From assembly GCF_963662805.1 (NCBI RefSeq), contig NZ_OY759867.1, positions 186,001 through 250,000 on the forward strand: DNA of 64,000 bases, in the 5' to 3' direction. The position numbers and the translations under genes were made by a program. Below, piece after piece: positions 18,057 to 28,063 of this stretch (its first letter is position 1; each line of letters starts with the position of its first letter). The notes under the pieces are model-generated. The model saw only the letters and a program-made list of their open reading frames with translations. It was not told where the DNA came from and did no database searches. The DNA is from an uncultured Cohaesibacter sp. (GTDB lineage: Bacteria; Pseudomonadota; Alphaproteobacteria; Rhizobiales; Cohaesibacteraceae).

Positions 18057-18938
18057 TCAGATAACTTGATGTTGAACGACGCTTGGGGGCACTCCGAATT
18101 CCTTGCGAAAAGCGGTGGTGAAATTGGCTGAACTGGAATAGCCAGCGACGAAAGCCGCCTCCGAGATGGTCATGCCATAGTGCTTGAGGGCAACATGAGC
18201 CTTGTTCAGGCGTTCTATCCTGATGAAATCGCTCAGCGTCTGACCGTATTTGCTCTTGAAGATGCGCTGAAGAGACCGGCGATTGATGTGAAAATGATCT
18301 TCCAGCTGCATGAGGGACAAGTCCTTGTCCAGATGCGCAAGAATATAGAGGCGGATATCTTCTGGCGTTCGGGTTGTCCTGCGAATTTCTGGCACGAAGG
18401 TTTGGGATGTCGTTTCCGCAAGAGCACGCCGAAAAATCTCGAGACCGCGAGACATGCGAAACAGCCCGTGATCAAATTTCGTCTCACTTGGTGGGGGGAA
18501 GATAAGCTGATCCGCAAGTCTTGCGATTTCAGAAGAGACTTCCCAGACGACATAATCCAGATGCCCGATCAGCGGGGACTGCAGGTCGGTCGCGGCCAAT
18601 GGTTGGCAAAGCTGATCAAGCCAGGACAACGGAGTGCAAAGCTGCACTTTGCGGAATGGTCCTCCTTGTGAGCGGACATAGGTCATCTCACTCTGCTTTT
18701 CCACGCGCATCATGATGCCCAACGGCTTCTTGGTGGCATCCATCAGGATTTTCTTGTCCTCAAGACAAAACTCCTGACAGCCCGTCAGATGGATCGAGAT
18801 ATGGAACTTCGGTTGCATGACGCTGCTGCCGGTATAGTCGATCCGTTCGGCAGAATGGTTCATCACGCCAACAAGGAAATCTCCAGGGAACTGAACAATC
18901 TGAGCCTGTAGATTGCTTGGCATCTGCGGTTTATTCAT
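18057..18938 (-). CDS. AraC-family transcriptional regulator (siderophore-type)
   Basis: A 293-residue regulator with an N-terminal ligand-sensing region and two C-terminal helix-turn-helix motifs (~195-290): LSLMQLEDHFHINRRSLQRI with FKSKYGQTLSDFIR, then ISEAAFVAGYSSSANFTTAF ending in FGVPPS. It is divergent from the TonB-dependent receptor gene across a 322-bp gap. By analogy with PchR/YbtA-like regulators it probably activates the receptor and importer when the ferric siderophore is present. The ligand is unknown. The start at 18938 is the first ATG; a GGAG lies several bases upstream. Confidence 0.88.
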   Translation of the reverse strand: MNKPQMPSNLQAQIVQFPGDFLVGVMNHSAERIDYTGSSVMQPKFHISIHLTGCQEFCLEDKKILMDATKKPLGIMMRVEKQSEMTYVRSQGGPFRKVQLCTPLSWLDQLCQPLAATDLQSPLIGHLDYVVWEVSSEIARLADQLIFPPPSETKFDHGLFRMSRGLEIFRRALAETTSQTFVPEIRRTTRTPEDIRLYILAHLDKDLSLMQLEDHFHINRRSLQRIFKSKYGQTLSDFIRIERLNKAHVALKHYGMTISEAAFVAGYSSSANFTTAFRKEFGVPPSVVQHQVI

Positions 18939-19260
18939 CGGATTCCACTCCGTTTTTCAAAAGCAGGTCCTGTGTGTGTGGTCGATGGGATTGAGTCGCA
19001 TGGTCAAAGTCGAAGGTCGTCCTGACAAAAAGCTGAGTTCTAGACGGCACTTTTGAGCCAGTCTATGATGAGAAAACAAATAAAACAATATCCCTATCCA
19101 AAACCGGCAGAATCTTTGTGTTTTGTCGACTTTCTGGCACAGCTTGGACATCAGGTTTCTCAAGGGTTCATATTAGCGAGCTTGCATCGATGTCGTCTTG
19201 TCACGTCATCGAACGCCCTCCTTTGTCCTGGCCACGCCACACAAAAACAAGAGTAGAAAC
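18939..19260. other. Divergent control region between AraC regulator and TonB-dependent receptor
   Basis: 322 bp with no gene. It contains an AT-rich stretch (about 19068-19100) likely to hold one of the two divergent promoters. I could not identify a convincing Fur, Irr or RirA site by eye. Confidence 0.5.
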
Positions 19261-21408
19261 ATGGCGTCAAACATGCTGAGATCCTTGCTGGGCAGTGCAA
19301 GTATTCTGGTTCTTTCCCTTTCCGTTTCATCTGGCACGATGGCGCAAGAGGCCGAAACGACCACATCGGGAACCGGGTCTGATGAGTCATTCTGGCTGGG
19401 TGAAATCATCGTGACGGGCGAACGGGTGGTCAGAAGCCTTTTTGATACAGCTTCTTCGGTTGAAGTGCTGACTGCCAGCGAGCTCGATGAGAAGGTGGAA
19501 GACCAATCGGTTCGTGAAACCATCAACTCGATACCGAACGTGCACTACGCCAGCCAGGCAGGCCTCAATGGTGCTCCGACCATTCGCGGCAACGCCTCCG
19601 AGGGGCCGAACAATGGCTCTGGCGCCTATTTTGCCGGCACAGTTCCCCGCGCGACCATAAATGTCGATGGCAGAAACCTGACCTACAACGAAATGGTATT
19701 CGGCTCGACTTCGGTGTGGGATGTCGACAGCATCGAAGTCTTTCGTGGACCGCAGACCACATCCAAGGGTGCCAACTCGATAGCCGGTGCAATCAACGTG
19801 AAGACCAAGGATCCGGTGTTTGACAAGGAAGCAGCCTTGCAGCTGCAATACGGAACCAACAATAAATGGCGCACGTCGGCAATGGCAAACGGCGTCATCC
19901 TTGAAGATCAGCTGGCCGCGCGCGTGACGGGCGATTTCTTCTCGCGCGACAGTTTCGTGGATTTCACCAGCAACACCTGGGATGAGATGAAGAAGACGAC
20001 CTCCGGGCGCGATGTTCGGTTGAAATTGCTCTGGACGCCAGACAGCATGCCCGAACTCGACGCCAAGCTCACTCTGTCCCATTCCGCGTCCGTCGGCCCG
20101 CACAACGAGGGCGTGACGCCGGAATATGAGGATCTGGTCAACAATGATTCCACCGCTGTTGAATGGGACAATGAGACCAATGCGGCTGTGTTGGATATCA
20201 ACTATCAGGTTTCTGAAGCTTTCTCCCTGTTCAACCAAACACAGATTTCAACAACGGACTCTGACCGGAACACCAACCCCGGCCTGACCGGTCAGGCGAG
20301 CATCGATCAGATCGATCTGTCGAACGAAAGCCGCCTGACCTATGAGGCAGAAGACGGGCGTCTATCCGGTATCCTCGGCGTCTTTGCACGACGCACGGAT
20401 CAGGACGACGAGCTCTATCTTGCAAGCGGCGCATACTACAGTGCATTCGACGATGTCAAAGACAGCCTCGGGGTCTATTCGGAAATGACCTACAAGCTGA
20501 CAGATCGCCTGTCCGCGACGGGTGGCTTGCGCCTCCAGTATGACAATATCAAGCGTGAAGGCACGGCGAACACTGCGGTAACAGGGGCTGTCGTTGTCGA
20601 CTATGACGAAAACTTCGTTGAGCTGCTGCCCAAAGTTTCTCTTGCCTATAAGCTGACAGACAACCTGACGGTTGGAGGTCTTGTCAGTCGGGGCTACAAC
20701 CCGGGTGGCATTTCCTTCGGTATGTATAGCGGCGAGGTCATCCCCTTCGAAAAGGAGACCGTCTGGAACTATGAGCTGTTCGCCCGCGCAAGCCTTCTGG
20801 ATGATCGCCTCAGCCTGACGGGGAACCTCTTCTACGATGACTATTCCAACGCCCAGCGAGCGGTGCTGCGCAACGTCAACTGGACCTGGGGAGCAAACAC
20901 CTACACCAGTCCCGAAGCCGTGACCTACACGGCCGAGGAGGCAGAAACCTACGGTGCGGAACTTTCAGCCCGCTTCGAAGTGTTCGACAACTTCACCGTC
21001 AACGGGTCGCTCGGATTGCTTCAGACCGAAATCAAGAAATTCAACAATTCATCCGCCAACGTGGATTTGACCGGCAAGAAATTTGCCAAGTCACCTGAAG
21101 TGACGGCAGGCATCGGTGCCAGCTGGGAGGTCATTGACGGTCTGGTCTTTGCCGCTGATGCCAACTATGTGGGCGGATACTACTCTGATGATGACAACAC
21201 GGTGGCCTACGAAATCGACCCGTTTGTCGTTGCCAACGTCAAGGCGAGCTATCAGGTCAATGAAACGCTGAAGGTGTTTGCCGCCGTCAACAACGTCTTC
21301 GATGACCGGTCTGCGACCTACATCATGTCAAACCGCACCGGCACGACGACGCTTGCGAACATCAACACGCCGCGTGAATTCACCGCAGGGCTTCGGCTGG
21401 ATTTCTGA
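19261..21408 (+). CDS. TonB-dependent outer-membrane receptor (ferric siderophore type)
   Basis: A 715-residue outer-membrane receptor. It has a signal peptide (cleavage near MAQ^E), a TonB-box-like segment GEIIVTGERV, a plug domain (~60-180; with TINSIPNVHYASQAGLNGAP and VEVFRGPQ-like DSIEVFRGPQTTSKGANS) and a 22-strand-type barrel ending in RLDF with the terminal phenylalanine. It imports a chelate, probably a siderophore, using TonB energy. I start at the ATG at 19261 because it begins the signal peptide; 21 upstream codons look non-coding. The neighbouring AraC regulator, binding protein and SIP-type reductase support a siderophore substrate, though its identity is unknown. Confidence 0.9.
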   Translation: MASNMLRSLLGSASILVLSLSVSSGTMAQEAETTTSGTGSDESFWLGEIIVTGERVVRSLFDTASSVEVLTASELDEKVEDQSVRETINSIPNVHYASQAGLNGAPTIRGNASEGPNNGSGAYFAGTVPRATINVDGRNLTYNEMVFGSTSVWDVDSIEVFRGPQTTSKGANSIAGAINVKTKDPVFDKEAALQLQYGTNNKWRTSAMANGVILEDQLAARVTGDFFSRDSFVDFTSNTWDEMKKTTSGRDVRLKLLWTPDSMPELDAKLTLSHSASVGPHNEGVTPEYEDLVNNDSTAVEWDNETNAAVLDINYQVSEAFSLFNQTQISTTDSDRNTNPGLTGQASIDQIDLSNESRLTYEAEDGRLSGILGVFARRTDQDDELYLASGAYYSAFDDVKDSLGVYSEMTYKLTDRLSATGGLRLQYDNIKREGTANTAVTGAVVVDYDENFVELLPKVSLAYKLTDNLTVGGLVSRGYNPGGISFGMYSGEVIPFEKETVWNYELFARASLLDDRLSLTGNLFYDDYSNAQRAVLRNVNWTWGANTYTSPEAVTYTAEEAETYGAELSARFEVFDNFTVNGSLGLLQTEIKKFNNSSANVDLTGKKFAKSPEVTAGIGASWEVIDGLVFAADANYVGGYYSDDDNTVAYEIDPFVVANVKASYQVNETLKVFAAVNNVFDDRSATYIMSNRTGTTTLANINTPREFTAGLRLDF

Positions 21409-21458
21409 CCGCAGCCCCTAAAGGCTCGCGCTTTGCCGAAGAGCCGTGATGACAAGAC

Positions 21459-21492
21459 AAAACCCCTGACGATGATGATCGTCAGGGGTTTT
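21459..21492. terminator. Bidirectional Rho-independent terminator
   Basis: A perfect 14-bp stem: left arm 21459-21472 (AAAACCCCTGACGA), six-base loop, right arm 21479-21492 ending in TTTT. The A-run on one side and T-run on the other make it work in both directions. It sits between the convergent receptor gene (+) and the binding-protein gene (-). Confidence 0.92.
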
Positions 21493-21547
21493 GTTATGGT
21501 CAGCTGGCAGCTCGAGAATGAGCGCTTTGTAATTCATCCCGTGGGCT

Positions 21548-22513
21548 TCACTTTTTGCTCTCGGCCCAGTCTTCGAGTGCATCAAGCAGATTGTGAGCGC
21601 TGGAGAGGGTTGGTGTGACCACGGATGGTGCATCAAGGAACAGCACGCGCCCTTCCTTTTCTGGCTTGAGGAACCGATCCCAGCCGGGAACAATCGCATC
21701 AAGCCGGGCACGAATGGCTTCCTCTCCCTGTTCGGCAACCACATAGCTGTTCATCAGGATCAGGAGATCCGGGTTCAGCCGTGCAAACATTTCGGAGCTG
21801 ATCGGTATGGCAAAGCCCTTGCCATAGCCACTGCGTTCCCCATCACTCTCGATATCGTACCGCTTGTAGCCCAGATCATTGATGGCCTGCACCGCGCCCG
21901 AAATGTCACCAATCATCGCGAGCTGGTCGAGGATAATGATGCCCAGATAAGTCTGGCTTTCCGGATTGGCGGGCAGGGATGCTCTGATGGTGTCAAGGCG
22001 TGCCTGATAGCCGGACCACAATTGGTCGAAGACATCTGTCTTGCCGAACAGTGCAGCCAGATCGCGTTCGGACGAGACGCCCTGCACGTCGCTCGTTCGA
22101 GATTTCTGCAGATAGACCGGTGCAATCGTCGACAGGCTTTGCACGAGGGAAGTGTTGCTCTCTGTGCCGACGATTACGTCCGGCTTGAGTGCGCGGATCT
22201 TTTCGACATCGATATTGCCGGCAAGCCCGATCCCGCCAATCTTGGACACATCGATCTTGCTACCAAGAGCCCGTTTTGCAAAATCGACTGCGTGAAATGT
22301 CTCGCCACCATCAAGGCGGCCATAGCTGCCAACAACCGGCAGGCCGAGCTCAAGCATCGGTGTGGTTAGAAGCGGCTCGTTGAGAGAGACGATCCGGGCG
22401 GGAGCTTCAGGCAGTTCCACCTCTCGCCCGACCGAATCCGTGACAATGTGCGACTGCGCCAGAGCCGTGGTGCAATAAAGCAGGGCGCCCAGGAAGGGAG
22501 CTAATCTCATCAA
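21548..22513 (-). CDS. Iron-siderophore ABC transporter substrate-binding protein (FecB/FepB-like)
   Basis: A 321-residue periplasmic binding protein of the helical-backbone class used for iron-siderophores, haem and B12. It has a signal peptide (MMRLAPFLGALLYCTTALAQ) and the family pattern: VGREVELPEAPARIVSLN, then a central KPDVIVG segment and a C-terminal lobe with LNPDLLILMNS. No lipobox is seen, so it is probably soluble. It lies 8 bp downstream of the permease gene and is the last gene of a minus-strand operon (ATPase, permease, permease, binding protein). The substrate presumably matches that of the receptor at 19.3 kb. Confidence 0.9.
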   Translation of the reverse strand: MMRLAPFLGALLYCTTALAQSHIVTDSVGREVELPEAPARIVSLNEPLLTTPMLELGLPVVGSYGRLDGGETFHAVDFAKRALGSKIDVSKIGGIGLAGNIDVEKIRALKPDVIVGTESNTSLVQSLSTIAPVYLQKSRTSDVQGVSSERDLAALFGKTDVFDQLWSGYQARLDTIRASLPANPESQTYLGIIILDQLAMIGDISGAVQAINDLGYKRYDIESDGERSGYGKGFAIPISSEMFARLNPDLLILMNSYVVAEQGEEAIRARLDAIVPGWDRFLKPEKEGRVLFLDAPSVVTPTLSSAHNLLDALEDWAESKK

Positions 22514-22521
22514 ATTTCCTT

Positions 22522-23586
22522 TCAGGATTGGGAGACGCGCCGAAGCGCACGCATGCGAAGAATGATGATGAAGGCGGGAGCGCCGATCATCACGATGCTG
22601 AGGCCGGTTGGCAGGGCAATGTCACCCAAAGCGAGCCGCGTCAGGGCATCGGCCCCCATTACCAAGAGCCCGCCGATCATGGCCGAGAGCAGCAACCGGG
22701 GACGCCCCGTTGCCGGGGACAGAAAACTGGCAATGTGGGGCGCCATGATGCCGAGAAACACCAGAGGACCGACCACCGCCGTTGTCGCCGAAGTCAACAG
22801 GATGGCCGCCAGCAGAATGACAGGTCGGGTGACGGCAATCGGCTCCCCAAGCGCCATAGCCGCTTGTTCGCCAAGATCGAACACCTTCAGGGATCGTCCG
22901 AGGAAGAAAATGACCAGCGCCGTCAAGGCGAACCAGGGGGAGAATTCCGCGACGGACGACCAGTTCGCATTGAAAAGCGTTCCGGCCATCCATGCGGCAA
23001 GGGCATAAGATGTTTCAGGTACCGTGTAGAGGATCAGGATCATGGTGACGGACGACAGGGTCGTCTCAATGGCAATGCCCATGAGAAGAACCGGCAAGCC
23101 ACCAGAATTCGACCGTCCTAGAAGCAGCAGCAACAACACCCCGACTGCAATGCCGCCTGCAAGTCCTGCAAAGGGAAACAGGCTCGCAGGCGTGCTGGGA
23201 TAGAAGACCAGCAACAGCGTGATGGTCACCATCGAACCCTGACTAAGTCCGAGCAGTCCCGGATCCGCCAGCGGGTTCTGTACCAGAGACTGCAACATCG
23301 CCCCGGTCAGGGCGACGGTCCACCCGGCCATGAAGCCAAGCAACAGACGCGGCAGGCGCACATCCCAGATGGCAAAGGCCTGATCAGCCTCTGAAGTGCC
23401 GGACCAGAGGATGGCAAAGAGGTCGCCTGGATCCATCTGGGTTGATCCAATGGACAGGGAAATGATCGCAAGCAGCAGACTTCCGACGAGCAAGCTTGCC
23501 ATCATGCCCAGATTGTGCAGCCGGATATGCAGACCATTGGTGAAAACGAGAGATCGATGCTTGTCCAGACTTTGCTCGATTTTCAT
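22522..23586 (-). CDS. FecCD-family iron-siderophore ABC permease
   Basis: A 354-residue inner-membrane permease with about ten TM helices. FecCD family motifs are present: DVRLPRLLLGFMAGWTVALT, GAMLQSLVQNPLADPGLLGL and near the end VGFLG-like VVGPLVFLGIMAPHI. The start at 23586 overlaps the stop of the upstream permease (ATGA), so the two subunits are coupled. The same frame remains open further upstream, but that part is the out-of-frame end of the other permease. This gene is intact, unlike the two before it. Confidence 0.9.
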   Translation of the reverse strand: MKIEQSLDKHRSLVFTNGLHIRLHNLGMMASLLVGSLLLAIISLSIGSTQMDPGDLFAILWSGTSEADQAFAIWDVRLPRLLLGFMAGWTVALTGAMLQSLVQNPLADPGLLGLSQGSMVTITLLLVFYPSTPASLFPFAGLAGGIAVGVLLLLLLGRSNSGGLPVLLMGIAIETTLSSVTMILILYTVPETSYALAAWMAGTLFNANWSSVAEFSPWFALTALVIFFLGRSLKVFDLGEQAAMALGEPIAVTRPVILLAAILLTSATTAVVGPLVFLGIMAPHIASFLSPATGRPRLLLSAMIGGLLVMGADALTRLALGDIALPTGLSIVMIGAPAFIIILRMRALRRVSQS

Positions 23587-24602
23587 CGCATAGCCCTTCG
23601 TTTGTCTGGCGCGAGGTAGTGGCGCTTGACGATCAGGATGAAGACGATGCCTCCGATCATGTCGAGCATGATGCCGGTGTGAAGGACATAGGGAGCGAAC
23701 ATCGTTCTGGCGCAAAGATCGGCCAACAAGCAGGTCGTCGCACCCAGAATGGCATTGGCAGGCAGTCCCTTCGCAAACCCGGCGCCCGAACAGGGGGCGC
23801 ACGATATGAGGCACCACAAGTCCGACAAAGCCCACCGGCCCGCAAATCGCCACGGCAGTGCTGGCCGACAGAACGACGGCCAGCAAGACAACCAGCTTTG
23901 TGCGGTTCACCGCGATGCCCACGGAGGCAGCCTTTTTCGTTGCCCAGAGTGATCAAAGTGAGGGCGCGGCTGTGGGCGAAAATGACCATGAGGCCGATTG
24001 CTCCGAACCACCAATAGTGTTCGAGACGCGCCATGTAGGCATGGTTGATGTTTCCCGAGATCCAGCCGAAGAACTCCGGCCTCATATCCGGGCGGGCAAT
24101 CAGCAGTGCATTGGCGATGCTGGAGAACAGCATCGACATCACCGCCCCTGACAGAATGATCGAAAGGCTGCGGGGATCATGGTTGGAAGCCGATCATCCG
24201 GGCGACCATGAGGCACCCGGAAAAGCCGAAGAGGCCTCCGGCGATTGCGGCCGGGGCCTGAAGTCCTTCGGGCAGGGAGAAGAAGACGGAGCCCGCGACA
24301 ACGAACAGGGTTGCCCCGGCATTGATACCCAGCAGGGCTGGGGATGCCAAAGGGTTGCGGGTGATGCCTTGCAACACCGCACCACTGCAAGCCATGACAG
24401 CGCCGATGAATATCGCCATCAGCGCGCGGGGAACACGCTGATAGAGAACAATGAAGTGATCGTAATTGTTCTCATCGAACTGGAGCAGGGTCGAAACCAC
24501 GTCCCGCGGGGCAATCGCAGCAGCGCCGATCGACAGGTTGGCCAACAAGGCCATGAACAACACACTGACAATCAGAACGAAGGCAAGGGTCGTACGGCTC
24601 AT
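23583..24602 (-). pseudogene. FecCD-family iron-siderophore ABC permease (frameshifted, three +1 shifts)
   Basis: The partner permease of the importer, reconstructed across three frames. It starts at 24602 (MSRTTLAFVLIVSVLFMALL) and carries QRVPRALMAIFIGAVMACSG and ITRNPLASPALLGINAGAT. The first shift is near 24174, after MIGFQP; the next is in a T5 run at 23933-23937 (LITLGNEK to ASVGIAVNRTK); the third is near 23788, after VRPLFG. Each is repaired by removing one base. Start and stop both overlap neighbours as ATGA, so coding organisation is preserved. Either a recent pseudogene or, more likely given its surroundings, sequence error. If real, the importer would lack one permease half. Confidence 0.78.
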
Positions 24603-25407
24603 CTGGTGCCCGTCTCCAGATCGTTCTGGGCACCACGCTTGGGCAGGCACACAAGACGCCGATCACGGCTGAAGATGTCCGCCTCAAGACCAAACGCCTC
24701 TTCGATGGTCTCACCGGTGAGCGTGTCTGCTATCGGACCGGCTGCGATCGACCTCCCGTCCCGCAGCACCAGTACATCGTCTGCATAGGTGGCGGTGAGA
24801 TTGAGGTCATGCAACACCGCAATGACGGTCTTTCCCTCCGAGCGGGGTGAGGGGTGCTGACCAGATCGAGCACGGCGCACTGGTATTTGAGGTCCAGATG
24901 ATTTGACCGGCTCGTCCAGAAGGATCGTTTCTGTATCCTGCGCCAACACCATAGCGATCCAGGCCCGTTGACGCTGCCCTCCCGACAGGGAGTTGACCTG
25001 ACGGTTCTCCATCCCGGAAAGACCGACAGTGTCGAGCGCTTTTTGGAAGACGGACCGATCATGGGCCTTTGGACCGGAAAGCAGGGAAAAGCGCGAATAG
25101 CCGCCAAGCTCGACCAGCTCACCAAGGGTGATATAGTCCGGGCAGTGATTTTCTTGCGGCAGGTAGGCAATCTGTTGCGCCATGGGCCCGTCTGTTCAGG
25201 CTCCGGATCGAGCGCCCCATCGATCATCACCTCTCCGCTCCGGGGCGGCAGAAACCCCATGATGCATTTGAGCAAGGTTGACTTGCCACAGCCATTCGGC
25301 CCGATCACCGCGGTGAGGCGTCCGGACGCAAAATGGGTGGTCAAATCCTGAACCACAGGATGGGCAGATTCGGAATAGGCGACGGAAAGCGTATCGATTT
25401 TTATCAC
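24599..25407 (-). pseudogene. Iron-siderophore ABC transporter ATPase (FecE-like; frameshifted)
   Basis: The ATPase of the importer. It begins at a GTG at 25407 (MIKIDTLSVAYSESAH), with GGAA upstream, and has Walker A (GPNGCGKST), the FecE-type AYLPQ Q-loop, signature LSGGQRQRAW, Walker B (TILLDEP) and the H-loop AVLHDLN. Three frame changes are needed: near 25190, before MAQQIAYLPQ; near 24903, an extra A in AAA between LLDEPV and NHLDLKYQ; and near 24850, before EGKTVIAVLHD. All motifs survive once frames are joined, so the protein was recently functional or the indels are errors. Its stop overlaps the permease start. Confidence 0.78.
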
Positions 25408-25689
25408 TGAAATTCCAACATTCAATAAAGTTGAGTGTGAAACTATAAATATTCCAATTGAGCGTCAATGCGAAACGCTGAGCCCCTGTTCTTGGTGAAA
25501 TTGAAATTATTAAATAAATTCAGATATTTGACTTGCTCTTTGCGAGCGCGACAATATTTGTCGGGCATGATTGCTCCACTGGCCACTCATCAAAAATCAC
25601 TCTGTTTATAATCACTGGACTTTCCGTTGCCGCGGCAGGTCGAGTTGGTCCGTCGCTCTTTCTTTATCCATTTCAGAGAGGTCATACCG
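25408..25689. other. Divergent promoter region between importer ATPase and SIP gene
   Basis: About 280 bp, strongly AT-rich between 25430 and 25560, between two divergent iron genes. It should carry both promoters and an iron-responsive operator. Several TGA/TCA-like half-sites are present, but none fits a known RirA, Irr or Fur box well enough to call. Confidence 0.4.
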
Positions 25690-26733
25690 ATGGACCAACA
25701 AGTTCTCCCCCTCCTTCGTCGAAAGCGTATTTCCAGATCTGCCCGGCAAGGCCTTGCATGATCTGTTCGTCATGGAGGCAGAGGCGCATGGATTCACGCT
25801 GGAGGATCTGTCGGAGGGTCATTATCTGATCCGCACACCAGTCGGGTTCGTCGAGTATTTTATCGAGGAGGCGCCTGTACGTCTGCGGCTGTCATCGAGC
25901 GATCACAAGACCCTCTACTATCTCAAGGAGAGCATTGACGCCGACTTGATGGAAGCGGATCTCGTCCCCGAATGGGCGGGGAACATGCCCCTTTCTTTCC
26001 GCCCGCCAAACTTCAGCACGGCTACGGTTGTCAGCAAGACTTGGATCAACGACGTCTTCATGCGTGTGTGACATTGACCGGAGAGGATATCGAGCGCTTT
26101 TTTTGAAAATGGCATGCATTTCCGGCTGATCTATCCCCAAAAGCATGGTGTGAAGCCCGTCTGGCCCTATCTCAACGAAGCCAGAAGAACCGTTTGGCCA
26201 GAGGGCGACGAGGCCCTTATGCGGCCGATCTACACGGTGCGGACCATTGATCGCGAGGCGCGAAGCTTTGATTTCGATATCTTCATGCACGAAGGCGGCC
26301 CTACAGCAAATTGGGCACAACGTGTCGAAGAGGGATGTGAAATCGGCTTGCTTGGTCCCGCCGGAGGCTGGATGCCAAAGGCTGATCACATGCTGATGGC
26401 TGGCGATGAGACCGCCCATTCCGGCCATCGCTCGTATTCTCGAACATCTGCCTGCAACGACAACCGGGCATGTGCTTCTCAGTCTTGAAAGTGAAGGGGG
26501 GAAAGTCCCCATCAGCCTGCCCGAGAACATGAGCCTTGAGTGGATCATCCGAGAGAAGGACGATCACGATGCTTTGGTCGATGCGACCTGCGCCATGCAG
26601 GACAGGTTCATTGAGAACAGCTTTGTCTTCTTTGCCGCCAAGAAAAGCGCATCGAAAAAAGGCCCGAGCCTATTTCTGCAAGACACTCGGCTATACAACG
26701 GAGAACACCTACATCGCTGGCTATTGGCAATAG
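25690..26733 (+). pseudogene. Siderophore-interacting protein with N-terminal DUF2218-like domain (frameshifted)
   Basis: A ferric-siderophore reductase-type flavoprotein, reconstructed as about 345 residues. ATG 25690 has GAGAGG eight bases upstream. The N-terminal ~90 residues (ending ALYYLKE-like YYLKESIDADLMEADL) look like DUF2218. The FAD domain follows (PIYTVRTIDREARSFDFDIF), then the NAD(P)H/SIP domain (MAGDETA, PAIARILEHLPA), and the classic SIP ending YTTENTYIAGYWQ. Frame breaks lie at C5 25707-25711, GTGTGTG 26064-26070, T7 26098-26104, CCC 26415-26417 and 26661. Nearly all are single extra bases in short repeats. SIPs release iron in the cytoplasm by reducing the imported ferric-siderophore, which fits this locus. 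Confidence 0.75.
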
Positions 26734-26802
26734 TGAATTTTGGAACCTGTCAGATCGTAAGGCCTAACGTGACATCTTGAAATCTTTAGGAGCAGGGGTG
26801 TT

Positions 26803-27660
26803 TCAGCCCCTGTTCAGATCCAAAAAGTCTGACCACATGCTTTCATTGCCTTTGCCAAGGCTTTCGATATGCCCAAGAGCAGAAAGACCCGTAGTCCGGA
26901 AGGGTCCAGCTCGACATAGCTGACACCGCCCTGAGCCAGAAAGGATGCATAGCGTCTGACCGCTGTGGGAGGGACAACAACATCATCCTTTGCGACGCAG
27001 ATCTTCACATTTTCAACAGTCTTTGCATAAGAGGGCTGGGGAAGAGCCTTGCCTATGTCACCGTTGAAAAAGCTCTTGTGGGTGCACCAGCGGCGCCACT
27101 GCCAGTAGACCCCGGCAGGTAGGTCGGCACCCAGCAAAAGGCGTTTGCCGGGGAGATACCCAGACAGTGCTATTGCCACTGGTCCGACAATGAACCAAAA
27201 GGCAATTGCGGTCGGACGGTAGCTCCTCGGATGGTCGGAATGGTGCCCCATTCCGGAGCCGAATGTAAGTACTCGGGAGATGCGCGGATCATAGTCATGA
27301 AACCCGACGGTCAATCCTCCAAGTGAGTGCCCAAGTACCCAGAGCGGTCCATCAGGGCATACTCTAGCCAGTTCTGACTGTGCCGCCTGCTGGTCGAGGA
27401 ACGCCCAGTCGGTGGAAAACGGCTTTGCTGTTTTGCGGGTGTCCCTGACAGGACACTCCAAAATCACGATAGTCATAAGTCAGAACCCCGATACCCTGCG
27501 AGGCAGCCCAACTGGCAAAATGACGAGAATAGCGTTGAGGCACGCCGGTGGCTCCGTGCAGCACGAGATTGGCGCGCGGCCTTCCTTCGGGAGCGTAGTA
27601 AAAGCCTGTCAGTCGAGCATTTTCGGCATCAAATTCAAGTCTGTCCGGCTGTGGTTCCAT
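26803..27660 (-). pseudogene. Alpha/beta hydrolase (frameshifted)
   Basis: A serine-hydrolase-fold protein, about 285 residues when joined. N-terminal part from ATG 27660 (AGGA eight bases upstream): LVLHGATGVPQRYSRHFASW and TYDYRDFG. After a +1 shift near 27450 come the nucleophile elbow GHSLGGL and the acid-loop region KICVAKDDVVVPPTAVRRY. A second shift near 26880 restores GHI, which would supply the catalytic histidine, ending ESMWSDFLDLNRG. It resembles YheT/BAAT-like hydrolases annotated in bacteria; the substrate is unknown. It is the last gene on the minus strand beyond the amino-acid-type importer operon, but a 400-bp gap separates them. Confidence 0.65.
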
Positions 27661-28063
27661 GGCACTCATCCTGTGTCTTGCCAACAACAGATAGCCACGG
27701 ATTGAAAGAGTGGGAAATTCGAAGAAATATCAATTATTTGGCGAATTATGGCCTTCCCTGAAGTCAGGTAGAAATGCGATTTTGCAGACAGTGAAAGGAC
27801 TTGATCCGCACTGTCCTAGCGCCACTCAAATGAAGAAAAATTTTGTCCCGTGCCTGCCTGTAGGCCTTGTTAAAACCGTCGCAAGTTCAGGATTCTCTCA
27901 ATTTCCATGCAAGAGTGGCTCAAAATGAAATCCTGAGCGCGGGGCTTAGGCATCCACGAGCAACTTGATGTTGCCCGCAGATGACTAAGTGTCGTGACAA
28001 GGTAGAATGGGTGTTCGAGCACGTCTCGCAGCTCGATCTCTCGTTCTCTTGTCAGGGCCAGAG
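27661..28063. other. Non-coding stretch between hydrolase and two-domain protein genes
   Basis: About 400 bp with no supported gene. It should contain the promoter of the hydrolase gene (minus strand). No clear hairpin terminator for the upstream operon is visible. Confidence 0.4.

Noticed and set aside
22522..23922. A 466-codon frame read as one long permease
   Set aside because: Its first 110 codons are the out-of-frame tail of the upstream permease; the real start is at 23586, in an ATGA overlap.
26793..26812. CAGGGG/CCCCTG hairpin between SIP and hydrolase genes as a terminator
   Set aside because: Six-base stem without a T-tract on either side, and it overlaps the repaired end of the hydrolase gene.
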